DNA of 64,000 nucleotides from Zizania palustris (lineage: Eukaryota; Streptophyta; Magnoliopsida; Poales; Poaceae): assembly GCA_019279435.1 (NCBI GenBank), contig JAAALK010000289.1, forward strand, positions 10,918,342-10,982,341. Direction: 5' to 3'. The translations under genes were made by a program, and so were the position numbers. Each line of letters begins with the position of its first letter. Positions within the stretch are counted from its first letter, which is position 1. Shown in pieces: positions 22,366-33,227 of the stretch. The notes beneath the pieces were generated by a model. That model worked only from the letters and a program-made list of their open reading frames with translations, made no database searches and had not been told where the DNA came from.

Positions 22366-23680
22366 ATGCCTCTCAAGCGGAGCTTAGCCACTGATCCTCC
22401 ACGAAGGTCCCCTTGGACCAATGGTGTAGGACCCTCAGTCATTCCACCAACTCCCGAAGTGGTCATCAGACCTCGAGCACCCAGAGTTCCCCAAGATGCT
22501 CCCTCGGTGCTTCGAACTGATTATACCAATTCCCAAGACCCGGAGATCCTCTTCACAAGACATGAAGACCTTCCTGAGGATGTACCTACCCAGGTAGCGT
22601 GGCTTCAGGAGGAAGTAGCAAGGTGGAGGCGAGAGGCTGCAGATAGGCTTCGCCCTCAAGCCTTCACTCCTACTCCGGAAGTGCCTCAAGACGACGGTCC
22701 TGGCAATTATCCTGAAGCTCTTCGAGTCCCGGAGGAAGCCGAGAATGCATCCTTCGATGACGAGTCTCCACTGCATCTGGACTTGTGGAAAGTGCCCTTC
22801 GACACCAGGTTCAAAGCCTCAAAGTTGCACAAATACTCTAGTGGGTCCGACATCGGAGAGTTCTCTCGTTCGTATGCCTTGGCAATAGAAGCCAGCAGAG
22901 GGGTGTGGAACACAATGGCGAAGTGCTTCCCCCTCACGTTGGAAGGTGTGGCTCTCCGATGGTTTTGGTCTCTAAAGCCAGGATCGATCAAGTCATGGGA
23001 TTAGCTGAAGAGGAAGTCCGTGAGTAACTTCCAGGGTACGTTCGTGCGTAGCCCCAATGTCCACAGGAAGTTTGTTCCAAGTGAAGCAGCAAGTAGGGGA
23101 GACCCTTCGGGAGTATTTTACATGCTTCGCCCACACCAAGTGTAAGATTAAAGGCTTGAACCCAGACCTCCTCAGCAAACTTCATCGGAAGCCGGTGTCA
23201 TCTATAGCACAGCTGATGGCATAGTTCGAATAGTATGCTAAGGCAGAGGAAGGCTGCCTCCGAAGAATTGTGGAGCCTGCACTAGTCGTTCGAGAAGTGA
23301 AGACAGAGCCAGAAGTCCTAACTCCTCCGCAAGTCCCCTTGATAATCGCTTCAATGATCATAGATGGGGAAAGAAGCACTTCCGCTCCGAGGTTTTAAAT
23401 ATTGCACCCTTTTCCCCGAAGATGCCTTTCAACTTTCAACAGGTGCAAGGTAACAAGCATAGTACCTCGAAGCCTCAAGAGAAGACGGCTGGCAGGCGCT
23501 AGACTTTCTTCTATTGTGTGCATGGTGAAAATAAAAGCCATGACACGAAAGATTGTAAGTCTGTGTTGACCCTTCGGGGCGAGTATTTAGGGCAAAGCTT
23601 AGGGCGAGGTACTTTGGACTGGGCCCCTCCAGCAGTGCGTTCGGAGCCTGTGCAGGCTGTGGCTCGGGCCAGTAATCCTG
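22366..23680 (+). pseudogene. Tat D gag, broken
   Basis: Starts MPLKRSL at an ATG 206 bp after the LTR. It follows Tat B gag in order: a Pro-rich N-terminus, a coiled stretch EEVARWRREA, NASFDDESPLH, and the capsid-like MAKCFPLTLEGVALRWFWSLKPGSIKSW (22910-23000). A stop at 23002 and later frameshifts and stops follow. LHRKPVSSIAQLM (23170), a zinc-binding-like CMVKIKAM...TRK remnant and the PVQAVAR segment then lead to the joint with Sire B at 23680. It is not functional. Confidence 0.82.
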
Positions 23681-25712
23681 TGTAGGACCGAAAGTAGCGA
23701 CCAAAGGGGGGGTGAATGGGCGCCTAAAAATTCTTTCGAATCAATGGCCTGCTCCTCAACACCCAACGCTCCTCAAAAGATTATGCAACAAAACATGAAT
23801 ATGTCGCCTAATCCAAACAGTATCTAACCTAGAAACGACTGGTGTCCTAGACAGAGGAACACCAATACAGTGCTAATAGGCAGATAAACGAAATATTCAA
23901 AACATGGCAGATCAAACTTCTCAGTAAAGTAATCTAAGTGCACATAGAATGAGATGAGAAGTTACTGTTCAAAATTTGTCACCTGTTCGATACTTGACGA
24001 AGCCTGCTTCGTAGTGTCGAAGCCTGCTTCACAGTGTCGAAGCCTGCTTCGCAGTGTCGAAGCCTACTTCGGAGAAGAATGTCGAAGACTAGCGAAGTTT
24101 ATCGATGAAGTGCTGGAGGTTTGTTGAGTCTAGCCTAGTTCGAGTGACAGAATGCGAAGTATGCTTTGGTGCGAAGTATGAAATTATCGAAGCCTGCTTC
24201 GAACTGAGTACTTCGAAGCCTATACTTTGATGAGAAAGCTTCGAACAGAGTTCACAGAAAAGCAACCTTCGAAATAGAAGCGAAGCCAAACACACAGCAG
24301 CAAGACCAAATCTAAGCCTACACTCTACCTTCGAAGTTAGCTTGATCGAGGTATGACTACCGAAGTGGTAACCTTCGCACCTCAGACCAGCTTCAAATCG
24401 AAGTGTGCTGATGCTCTCACAAGAGATCGACGAAGATGACAACAGTAGAACAATTTTCTCAGAAAACACACCCCAAGCGAGGTCTACCAGAGAGATATGC
24501 TTCGAAGTTAACTTCAAAGCCTCTCGAAGTATGCTTCGCAAAGGTGTAGAAGTATGTCAAAGAATAAACACTAAACACAGACCATACTTTGAAGCTAGAT
24601 TCATAGTTCGAGTTCAGAGTCCTAGCAAAGCCTTCGAAGAAGTCAGGTTGAAGCCTGCTCTACAGATCTGAAGGACTTTGAAAAAAGAGGGCTTCACCAG
24701 AAACATCCAGAGAAAGAGTACACCTTGTCTACTCGATCAAAAAGCTATGCAGGAAAAAGCAAAGTTAGAGTACTAGCGTACTGCTGCTTCAGGAAACTAG
24801 TACTACTTGTCATAGGAACAAGCTAGTAGAACTAGTATTCAGCCCGTTGAACAAGAACCAACAGAGAAGTGCGTGAGCTCAGGAATAAACAATAGGCGCA
24901 CGAACAACGAAGCTTCAGATCCACAAAAATCGCTGCACACCAAAAGACATGAACAGAGAATAGAATCTCACAACATCAAGAAGAACAGAAGGAATGCAGG
25001 AATAAACATTGCGTGAGCACGAGCCTGGCGGCGCACAAAACCAGAGAGAGATGACCCAAGGGATGATTAAAAAGTGATTTTTGAAAAGGTAACCTAACCC
25101 TAGGGATTGGGGCCCTATTTACAGGCTGCCCAATAGCTAGGAATATTCCACCAGCCCCTTAGGGTTTTTTTCAGACGCTGAAATAAAAGGAAAAGACTAA
25201 ACTGCCCTTAGGATATTTTTACAGACACAACTGACTGACTGTGGGCCTAGGGACAAAATAGAAAATTCCTATTTACAGATGACTTATCCAGAAGCTAAGC
25301 TTTCATAGCGACTACGGCTTCTCTTCTGGATGGTCCGATACAAGATCAGCGGTCGTCAGTTTTGCGCTGAAACTGACAAAGCCTCCACCGACTTTGCACC
25401 AGGTACCCGGATTGGGCCGTCCCAACTCCGCAGCTCTCTCAGCCCGGCAATCGCTCACCGCCCGTGTACCTGAGTCAATCCTGGTCAACAGCCCAGTGGG
25501 TCTTCTGCTGCTCCTGGCCCATGTACCTGGATTGGGCCAGCCCGACTTCGCGGCCCCTCTACCCGACAGTCGCTCGCTGCTCGTGTACCTGAGTCACACG
25601 CGGCCCATGACACAGCAGATGTTCTCTCTTCTTCTGTCCTCTTTGACTATCGTTGTTAACGACTCATCACATCTGAAGCCATGAAGCCCACGCTATTCAG
25701 CATGGCTCCTCA
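23681..25712 (-). repeat. Sire B 3' LTR (2032 bp)
   Basis: On the minus strand it starts TGAGGAGCCATGCTG after the polypurine-like run (GCGGGAGAT at 25713-25721), and ends GGTCGCTACTTTCGGTCCTACA. It shares its first ~700 bp and last ~250 bp with the Sire A LTR, including the duplicated ACTCAGGTACACGGG segment. The middle (about 23990-24720) is a different, CTTCGAAG-rich sequence. The TATA region near 25110 is degenerate. Confidence 0.82.
23996..24074. repeat. Short tandem repeat, 20 bp unit x ~4, in Sire B LTR
   Basis: Four near-perfect copies of the 20 bp unit TCGAAGCCTGCTTCGYAGTG. Each unit contains the inverted pair GAAGC...GCTTC, so each copy can fold into a small hairpin. Confidence 0.85.
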
Positions 25713-26350
25713 ATCTCCCGCTTGATGAGTGCATTGTCAACACTTCACTTCTTCAGCTCTTCAGTACCTGCGAACACATGTGGAAACACGAAAACAAAGC
25801 ACAAGAAAATAGAAAAGAAGAAAATAAAGTAAAAAGTTTAACCCTAATGACCAAAAGCCAAACTAAAGCAAGAAGCGGTCATTTATGGTTAACCAAAGAT
25901 AAAAAGCTCAAAACGCGTGCAATCTCAGAATCATCAACAAGGATATCAAAAGAGTAAGGACAAATGGGACAAAAAAACTCCCCCTGAAACAAATCCCAGA
26001 GAAAGCCAAAACTCCCCCTTAAACTCTTCTCCCAAAATATCTCCCCTTTGTTGATAACTGAACTCATCAAGTGAGACTAAAATGCACTCTAAAGAGACTC
26101 TGACTCCCCTTGAAAAGCAACTCCCCCTCAAAATATGCAATGAATGCAACTGGGGTGCAGGTGGAGTGAAGAAAGCATGCTTCTCAGATATGATGGACTA
26201 CAATTCCAACATCTAGCAGGTATAGCAATAGACATACTGTCTAAGACTCATGGCATGATCAGTGCAATAGATGATATCTAAAGAAAGTCATTAGCACACA
26301 TTTTTAAATTTTTGCAAACAAAAGCATCACCACATTTTCCAGTTGACAAG
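25713..26350 (-). other. Sire B 3' non-coding region, first half
   Basis: Minus-strand equivalent of Sire A 12830-13482. It contains several CTCCCCCT runs (GGGGGAG on the minus strand) at 25977, 26010 and 26120, typical Sirevirus polypurine-like motifs. Tat B inserted at 26350. No coding content. Confidence 0.78.
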
Positions 26351-26845
26351 TGTTGGGGGAAAATATCTCATCTTCGGGGTTATTGCCGAAGCAGCCTTAA
26401 GACAGCCAACCAGTTCGAAGATTGTCCGAAGATCATCTTCGAAGATGCTCAGAACCCCGTTCGAAGCCCGAAGACAGGCACTGGTTCGAAGTATGTCTTC
26501 GAACTAAAGCCTTTCAAGATCTTTTCTGCCAGCTAAGATGGAAGACTTATCTTCGATCCTATTAGATTAGTCTTTTACCATTTTAGCCCTATTAAGGAAA
26601 CCGAATAGTTTCCTTAATGTCGGTTGTAATAGAGGGGTAAATAGGTCTTTTCCTTAATGTTTAGGCCTATAAATACCCCCCATTTCACCCTGTAAGAGGG
26701 ACCGAATACAAGTGATTCAATACACACTTTTGAACTATTCTAAGCTATTATCCTTTCGGAGGCTTAGAACAGTTTGCTTCACAAACACTTCGTTTGTTAG
26801 TTTCTTTTCTACAGAAACCTGTTAGCGTAATCTTTTACGCCAACA
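26351..26845 (+). repeat. Tat B 5' LTR (495 bp)
   Basis: TGTTGGGGGAAAATATC at the start and ACGCCAACA at the end, flanked on the left by ACAAG. TATA box TATAAATACC at 26668-26677 should drive the genomic RNA. U3 is rich in TTCGAAG. Confidence 0.95.
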
Positions 26846-26847
26846 GT

Positions 26848-26865
26848 TGGCGCCGTCCGTGGGGA
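26848..26865 (+). other. Tat B primer-binding site
   Basis: TGGCGCCGTCCGTGGGGA starts two bases after the LTR, in the position of a tRNA-primed minus-strand start. The same site is found next to the Tat A LTR, and a variant next to Tat D. The tRNA species was not determined. Confidence 0.8.
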
Positions 26866-26907
26866 ACTTAGTCCAAAAAACTTCGTTCTCTACCAACTTC
26901 TTACATC

Positions 26908-29900
26908 ATGCCTCCTAAGCGGAGCGCACCTCGCAATCCCACTCGGAGGTCCTCTCGGATCTCCGGAGAGATACCCTTCGACACAGTCGAACTCGGAGGG
27001 TCTTCGACTATCCCTCCACCTCAAACTCCGCAAGGGGCTTCTATCCCTCGAGGATACGAAACCTCTCCGCCAACCCCTTCCATACTCCGACCGTCTGGAG
27101 TTATTCCACCACCCTCCATCCCGATTCGAACTGATCATACCAGTTCTCAAGACCCGGAAGGTCCTTCCGGAGGAGATGAAGATAGCCTTGGAGACATGGC
27201 CACTCAAATGGCCAACCTTCAAGCTGAGGTAGCGAGGTGGCGACAAGAGGCTGTGAACAGGCTTCGCTCTCAAGCCACCCCAGCTATCCCCGAAGTGCCC
27301 GAAGACGATGATCTTGGTTATCCCGAAGCCCCGGAGAACGCCTCTTATGACAATGAATCTCCGTTGCATCCTGAGCTGCAGAAGGTTCGCTTCGATCCAA
27401 AGTTCAAAACTTCGAAGCTCTGTAAGTATGCCGGAGATGAAGATCCCGGAGAGTTCGCGCGTTCTTATGCCCTAGCGATTGAGGCTAGCGGCGGAGACAG
27501 AGATACTATGGCGAAGTGCTTCCCGTTAGCCCTTCAAGGAGTGGCGTTGAGATGGTTCTGGTCTGTAAAGCCAAGATCAATCAATTCGTGGTCACAGTTG
27601 AAGAGGAAGTTTATAAGTAACTTTCAGGGCACCTTCGTGCCTCCCATGTCAACAGGAAGCCTTTTCCAAGTGAAACAGCTCCCCGGAGAAACATTGAGGC
27701 AGTACTTCAAGCGCTTCGCTCACACGAAGTCGCAAATTCGGGGGCTGTCCACATCCTCAGTGGTTGATGCGGCTCGGGAAGGCGTCAGTCATAAAGGCCT
27801 TCTGGATAAACTGCATCGGAAGAGCATCACCACAGTATCACAGCTGATGTCATACTTTGAGGAGTATGCGAGGTCAGAAGAGGGTTGGCTTCGGAGGACT
27901 GCTGCTGCTTCAACGGTATTGCAAGAAGTTAAAACAGAGGTGAAGACTTCGGCACAGCCGCAAGAACCAGTCTTCGAAGCGCAGCATGATCGAAGAAGAG
28001 GGCAAAAGCACCCTCGCTCTGAAGTCTTGAACATTGCACCCCCACAGAAGTTTGCACCAAGAGCTCCACAGTCTGCGGGGAACAAGTCCAGCGGCTGGAG
28101 GCCGCCAGGGAAAACGGCTGGCAAGGGCCAGCCCCTTTTTTGCTGTATTCATGGAGAGAATCGAAGCCATGCAACTGACACTTGCAAGGCTATCCTTACC
28201 CTAAGGGGAGAATACTTGGAAAGAACTTCGGGTCGAGGCAGTACCGACCGAAGTCCAGCAGCAGCGCGCCCAGACCCGGTCCAAGCTGTGGCGCGGATAG
28301 AAAATTTTGATGCTGCAAGGCACCCTCCGGTGGCCAATGTTATGCCACCTCCGAAGCAAGAAGAAGGGCAAGATAGAGGAAAGAGAGTAGTTCTCCCTAT
28401 CTCCGGAGGAGGTACCCTCGGAAGGATGTCCAAGAGACAGCGAAGAGAGTACGTTCGGGAGGTAGGCCATATTGGGACTTCGTCATCTGCAGCTGCAATG
28501 CCGGAGTGGTCTCATGTTCCAATATCTTTCTCTGCGGAGGATGCAGCTGGTATTAAGTTCCCGCATGCAGATCCATTGGTTATCACTGCTGATATTGCAG
28601 GGACTGAAGTCCGAAGGGTGCTAATTGACGGAGGTAGCTCGGCAGACATCATTTTTGTGCAAGCCTTCGATCAGTTATGCATTTCCTGGAAGCATCTCCT
28701 CCCAGCGGATCGTCCTCTGCAAGGCTTCGCAGGACCTCCGCTTGATGCACTTGGCCAGATAGGCTTGGAAGTAACCTTCGGAGAAGGTTTACTAGCCCGA
28801 ACTGAAGAAGTTATCTTTGATGTGGTAGATGCCCCGTATGCTTATAATGTCATCTTCGGACGGGGCATGTTGAATCAGTTCGGAGCTGTGGCGCATCACA
28901 ACTACTTGTGCATGAAGATGCCCACACAAGCAGGAGTCCTAACAATCTTCGGAGATCAAGCCATGGCTCGGAGGGCAGAATATGGTCATGGTCCTCCTCT
29001 CGATCCGAGGCAAGTAAATAGTGTCCAAGATAATGAAGAAATTTTTTCAGCCTCCCCCGAAGCTTCGAAGAAGTCGTTTCCGAGACCAAGTCCCGAAGGA
29101 GAGATTGCAACAAAGATCATTGTTAAAGATGGTAAAGAATACACTTTTCAATTTGGTAAAGATTTACCTCCTGAAGTTGCAACCTCCTTGGAAAAAGTCG
29201 TAGAAGAAAATTTGGATGTCTTCGCTTGGTCTGACGAAGATATCACCGGAGTCGATCGGGATATTATTGAGCACAGTTTGCTTGTAAACCCGAAGGCCCG
29301 GCCTGTTCGACAAGGGCTCCGGAAGATGTCCGCAGAGAGAGCTGCTCTAGCTAAGGACGAAGTTGAAAAACTGTTGAAGGCTGGGATTATCAGAGAAGTG
29401 GCCCATACAGAATGGTTAGCCAACCCAGTCTTCGTCAGGAAGAAGTCTTCCGGGAAGTGGCGCATGTGCATTGATTTCACATCTCTGAATAAAGCGTGCC
29501 CACGTGACCCCTACCCCATGCCCCGAATTGATCAACTAGTTGACTCCACTACAGGTTCGGAGTTACTAAGCTTCCTTGACGCGTATTCTGGTTATCATCA
29601 AATATGGTTGAAGCGCGAAGATGAAATCAAGACGAGCTTTGTAACTCCTTCGGGAGTCTTCTGCTATGTAAGAATGCCCTTCGGCCTAAGAAATGCCGGA
29701 GCTACTTTTTCAAGATTAGTTGCTAAGGCTCTAGGTCATCAACTAGGCCGCAATGTGGAGGCCTATATGGATGATATTGTAATAAAGAGTGCTTTAAAGC
29801 ACCAACATAGCCTAGACTTAGCAGAAACATTCAATAGCCTTCGGGCATGTGGGATCCGTCTTAACCCCGAAAAATGTATATTCGAAGCTAAGGCTGGAAA

Positions 29901-32301
29901 GTTGTTAGGGTACTTAGTTTCAAGCAGGGGAATTGAAGCTAGCCCTACTCAAATAATTGCGCTGCAGAAGATGGCTCCTCCGGAGAATTTAAAGCAAGTG
30001 CAAAAGCTGACTGGACGTCTGGCCGCACTTAGCAGGTTTTTATCAAGGTCTGCGGAGAGGAGCTTGCCAATATTTAAAGCTTTGAAAGGGTCCGAAGATT
30101 TTGCATGGACACCGGAGTGTCAGAAAAGCTTCGAAGATATTAAAGATTATCTCAGCAATCTTGCTACACTCACGGTGCCTATTGCGGACGAATCCCTACT
30201 CCTGTATCTTGCAGCTACAGGTTCAGCTGTCAGCGCAGTCCTTGTCAGAGAAGCGGATATCAATGGGAAGTTGGTCCAAAATCCTGTCTATTTTGTATCC
30301 GAAGCATTGTCAGGAGCGAAGACAAGATACTCCGAACTTGAGAAGTTCGTTTATGCTCTGATAATGGCTTCGAGGAAGCTAAGACATTATTTTTTGGCTC
30401 ATAATGTAATTGTACCAACTTCGTATCCTTTAGGAGATATGCTCCGAAGCAAAGATTCCACTGGAAGGATTGGAAAGTGGGCAGTAGAGCTAGCACCCTT
30501 CGGCATATCTTTCCTGGCAAGGACAGCTATCAAATCTCAAGTCCTAGCAGACTTCGTAGCAGAGTGGACTCCACCTGCGAAGTTGACTCCAGAGAAATCA
30601 GATGACGGATTTTGGATTATTTACTCCGATGGGGCTTTCCAAGCATCCGGAGCAGGCATTGGGGCAGTATTGATTTCACCGTCAGGGCAAAAAGCAATGT
30701 ACTCCGCAAGACTCAACTTTAAGTCTACCAATAATATAGCGGAGTACGAAGGGATTTTATTGGGACTCCGGAAAGCACGTGCTCTAGGGGCTACAAGGAT
30801 AATTATAAAAACAGATTCTCAGATAGTAGCAGGGCACGTAGACAAAAGTTTTCAAGTCCGACATCCACAGCTTGCAAAGTATTTAGAAGAAATCCGCAAG
30901 ATCGAAGCACACTTCAAGGGTATTTCCATTCGGAGTATACCAAGAGCTGAAAACGTGCAAGCGGACATTTTAGCGAAGGCTGCAGCCGGAGCTGTGGATG
31001 TGCCTGACGAAGCTTTCTATGAGGAGCTCAATGTACCTTCGGTGCCACAAATTGCCTCTGCGGAGATTCTTTGCATTCCTAGTGCAGATTGGAAAGATTC
31101 GATCATAGAACTCTTGCAAGGAGGAACAAATTTGCCCGAAGAGCCCCAATTGTCAAGATTAAAGCTCAGAGCAAGAAACTATCAGTTAATCAACGGTATA
31201 TTATACAAGGCCGGAGTATGTTCCCCTCTACTCCGATGTATATCTCAAGCCGAAGGCCAAGAAATTCTTCGAGAAATTCACGAAGGCCTTTGTGGAAGCC
31301 ATTTAGCCCCTAGAGCTCTGGCAGGAAAAACACTTCGCCAGGGGCTTTATTGGCCCACAATAACAGCTGATGCGGAGAGCTTGGTCCGCACTTGTCAAGG
31401 ATGCCAGTGGATGGGTCGACGGAGTCATCGCCCATCAACAGCTCTTCAAGTCATTGCTCCGGTATGGCCTATGGCCAGATGGGGCATGGATCTAATTGGT
31501 CCCTTTCCGTTAGCAAAGGGAAATCTGAAGTTCGCAGTGGTAGCTATTGAATATTTTTCTAAGTGGGTAGAAGCAGAGCCCTTAACAGCTATCACTTCGA
31601 ACAATGTACAGAAATTCTTCTGGAAGAACATTATTTGCCGGTTCGGAGTGCCTAGATATCTCACAGTTGATAATGGAACACAGTTCGACGCAGAACCCTT
31701 CAGGAAGTTTTGCGAAGACCTAGGCATTCAACTATGTTTTGCTGCAGTGAGACATCCTCAGTCGAATGGAGCCGTAGAGCGAGCCAATGGAAATATTTTA
31801 TCAGGGCTAAATCGAAGAATAGTAGGATTATCAAAGGGACTGTGGACTGAAGAGCTTCCAAAGATTTTGTGGTCCATTCGGACTACGCAAACAAGGTCCA
31901 CAGGTTTTACTCCGTTCAGACTACTATTCGGAGATGAAGCTATGACTCCAACGGAGCTCAAAGGGGGGTCATTTCGTAGCACCGAACCGGACATCGAAGA
32001 AGAAAGACAAGCTTCGTTAGATTTGTCAGAAGAAACAAGACTTCGGGCTGTAGCTAATTTATCAAAGTATCATCAGCAGACGAAGACTTGGTATGACCCA
32101 AAGGTTAAGCTCAGCGAGTTAAGGCCGGGTCATCTTGTTCTACGAAGCATTATAGCACCAGGGAAGTTAGGCAATAAATGGGAAGGTCCATATTTAATTG
32201 TCCGCTCAGGGCGCCCTGGTTCATTTAAATTAGCTAATTTAGAAGGTGAAGAGTTAACACATACTTGGCATGCGGAGCACCTAAAGCGATACTTCGCATA
32301 A
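26908..32301 (+). CDS. Tat B gag-pol polyprotein (1797 aa), intact
   Basis: One open frame from the first good ATG after the primer-binding site to TAA. Gag (1 to ~500): coiled segment ARWRQEA near 110, capsid-like MAKCFPLALQGVALRWFWS near 200-220, and a Cys/His knuckle CIHGENRSHATDTC near 412-425. Protease: LIDGGSSADI with Asp574. RT: IDFTSLNKACPRDPYP, FLDAYSGYHQI, FGLRNAGATFSRL and catalytic YMDD near 953. RNase H 1: ~1090-1220. Archaeal-type RNase H: from YSDGAFQASG (Asp1241) to about 1370. Integrase: HEGLCGSH and CQGCQW zinc site, then Asp1528, Asp1588 and Glu1624 (DD35E spacing). C-terminus HTWHAEHLKRYFA. All catalytic motifs are present, so this is probably a functional copy. The absence of a frame break between gag and pol implies processing or another means of setting the gag:pol ratio. 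Confidence 0.96.
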   Translation: MPPKRSAPRNPTRRSSRISGEIPFDTVELGGSSTIPPPQTPQGASIPRGYETSPPTPSILRPSGVIPPPSIPIRTDHTSSQDPEGPSGGDEDSLGDMATQMANLQAEVARWRQEAVNRLRSQATPAIPEVPEDDDLGYPEAPENASYDNESPLHPELQKVRFDPKFKTSKLCKYAGDEDPGEFARSYALAIEASGGDRDTMAKCFPLALQGVALRWFWSVKPRSINSWSQLKRKFISNFQGTFVPPMSTGSLFQVKQLPGETLRQYFKRFAHTKSQIRGLSTSSVVDAAREGVSHKGLLDKLHRKSITTVSQLMSYFEEYARSEEGWLRRTAAASTVLQEVKTEVKTSAQPQEPVFEAQHDRRRGQKHPRSEVLNIAPPQKFAPRAPQSAGNKSSGWRPPGKTAGKGQPLFCCIHGENRSHATDTCKAILTLRGEYLERTSGRGSTDRSPAAARPDPVQAVARIENFDAARHPPVANVMPPPKQEEGQDRGKRVVLPISGGGTLGRMSKRQRREYVREVGHIGTSSSAAAMPEWSHVPISFSAEDAAGIKFPHADPLVITADIAGTEVRRVLIDGGSSADIIFVQAFDQLCISWKHLLPADRPLQGFAGPPLDALGQIGLEVTFGEGLLARTEEVIFDVVDAPYAYNVIFGRGMLNQFGAVAHHNYLCMKMPTQAGVLTIFGDQAMARRAEYGHGPPLDPRQVNSVQDNEEIFSASPEASKKSFPRPSPEGEIATKIIVKDGKEYTFQFGKDLPPEVATSLEKVVEENLDVFAWSDEDITGVDRDIIEHSLLVNPKARPVRQGLRKMSAERAALAKDEVEKLLKAGIIREVAHTEWLANPVFVRKKSSGKWRMCIDFTSLNKACPRDPYPMPRIDQLVDSTTGSELLSFLDAYSGYHQIWLKREDEIKTSFVTPSGVFCYVRMPFGLRNAGATFSRLVAKALGHQLGRNVEAYMDDIVIKSALKHQHSLDLAETFNSLRACGIRLNPEKCIFEAKAGKLLGYLVSSRGIEASPTQIIALQKMAPPENLKQVQKLTGRLAALSRFLSRSAERSLPIFKALKGSEDFAWTPECQKSFEDIKDYLSNLATLTVPIADESLLLYLAATGSAVSAVLVREADINGKLVQNPVYFVSEALSGAKTRYSELEKFVYALIMASRKLRHYFLAHNVIVPTSYPLGDMLRSKDSTGRIGKWAVELAPFGISFLARTAIKSQVLADFVAEWTPPAKLTPEKSDDGFWIIYSDGAFQASGAGIGAVLISPSGQKAMYSARLNFKSTNNIAEYEGILLGLRKARALGATRIIIKTDSQIVAGHVDKSFQVRHPQLAKYLEEIRKIEAHFKGISIRSIPRAENVQADILAKAAAGAVDVPDEAFYEELNVPSVPQIASAEILCIPSADWKDSIIELLQGGTNLPEEPQLSRLKLRARNYQLINGILYKAGVCSPLLRCISQAEGQEILREIHEGLCGSHLAPRALAGKTLRQGLYWPTITADAESLVRTCQGCQWMGRRSHRPSTALQVIAPVWPMARWGMDLIGPFPLAKGNLKFAVVAIEYFSKWVEAEPLTAITSNNVQKFFWKNIICRFGVPRYLTVDNGTQFDAEPFRKFCEDLGIQLCFAAVRHPQSNGAVERANGNILSGLNRRIVGLSKGLWTEELPKILWSIRTTQTRSTGFTPFRLLFGDEAMTPTELKGGSFRSTEPDIEEERQASLDLSEETRLRAVANLSKYHQQTKTWYDPKVKLSELRPGHLVLRSIIAPGKLGNKWEGPYLIVRSGRPGSFKLANLEGEELTHTWHAEHLKRYFA

Positions 32302-32499
32302 GGGCTCCTTGTAATTCGCTTGTAATCACCTCTAAATTAATAAAGCATACACCCTGATAGTTGCCTTCCCCTCATAAACTCCCAGCTTCCCGAGCGGACG
32401 CGCTGGAACCGTGGGGTCGACCGAGAGGGAAGTGTCATTAAGCTGGGCTGTATTTCCGGACTTCGTACCCATAAAGTCGAAGCCTCCGATGTGGTGGCT

Positions 32500-32865
32500 G
32501 AAATCCATCCGGAGCCCAGGCCACGGCTTGTAGGCATCCGTAAAAGAGCCAATACCACATTCTACGGAGTCCAAGCCATTGGCTGGTATACTTCCGTAAA
32601 AAGAGCCGAAGGTGGCCAAAATCTACGGAGTCCAAGCTGTAGCTTGCAGACATCCGTAAAAAGAGCCGAAGGTGGCCAAATTCTGCGAAGTCCAAGCCAT
32701 TGGCTGGTAGACTTCTGCAAAAATAGCCGAAGGTGGCTACAATTATACGGAGTCCAAGCCATTGGCTGGTAGACATCCGTAAAAAGAGCCGAAGGTGGCC
32801 AAATTCTGCGAAGTCCAAGCCATTGGCTGGTAGACTTCTGCACAAATAGCCGAAGGTGGCTAAAG
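32500..32865. repeat. Tandem repeats, ~60 bp unit x ~6, Tat B 3' non-coding region
   Basis: About six imperfect units built on CCGTAAAAAGAGCCGAAGG, TGGCCAAA, GGAGTCCAAGCCATTGGCTG and GTAGAC. Two variants alternate in part (CATCCGTAAAAAGAG versus CTTCTGCAAAAATAG). The array lies between pol and the antisense gene. The flanks 32302-32500 and 32866-33227 hold no gene. Confidence 0.88.
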
Positions 32866-33227
32866 CAAAACAACATTTGAGCCATGAGCTTCGAATATCT
32901 GTTCATATAAGTCCAAAGTGACAAATTTCTTAAGACACTAAAGTGTCCTGAAAGTTATCTCAATTGATTTCTTTCGTTAAACAAAGGTACCAAGTTACCA
33001 TTCTTCTGACTACAAAAAGGTCGAAGGCATTTCATAAGATTTCAAAAGATCTTTAAATGATAGAGGGGCTCCGAACCCCCAAAAAATTGTACTCCGAAGT
33101 TTTTTCTTTGCGCATAACCATCTTTGAATACAGTTCGAAGTTGCTTATACCCAAAGAGGGGCTAGTAAATATGGAGACAATTTTAAATCGGCATTCATTA
33201 TTGAAATAAATGTATTTACAGATTACA

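Larger units (their letters stand above)
21665..23680 (+). mobile_element. Tat D: 5' end of a Tat gypsy element, cut by Sire B
   Basis: 5' LTR, primer-binding site and most of gag, in the same family as Tat B. It entered the second copy of the direct repeat: copy 1 reads through this site (GTATAGATGCATTTT), while copy 2 stops at GTATAAATG. The gag is interrupted at 23680 by the minus-strand LTR of Sire B. The rest of the element is not recognisable in the window. Confidence 0.85.

Noticed and set aside
23681..23720. Possible integrated pararetrovirus sequence, because of mixed RT fragments
   Set aside because: All RT fragments fit Ty1/copia, Ty3/gypsy or LINE families, with integrase and LTR contexts; no movement-protein or coat-protein motif is seen.
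26890..27369. 159-codon minus-strand ORF over the start of Tat B gag
   Set aside because: It is a shadow of the intact gag-pol frame, with low-complexity Arg/Ser/Gly content.
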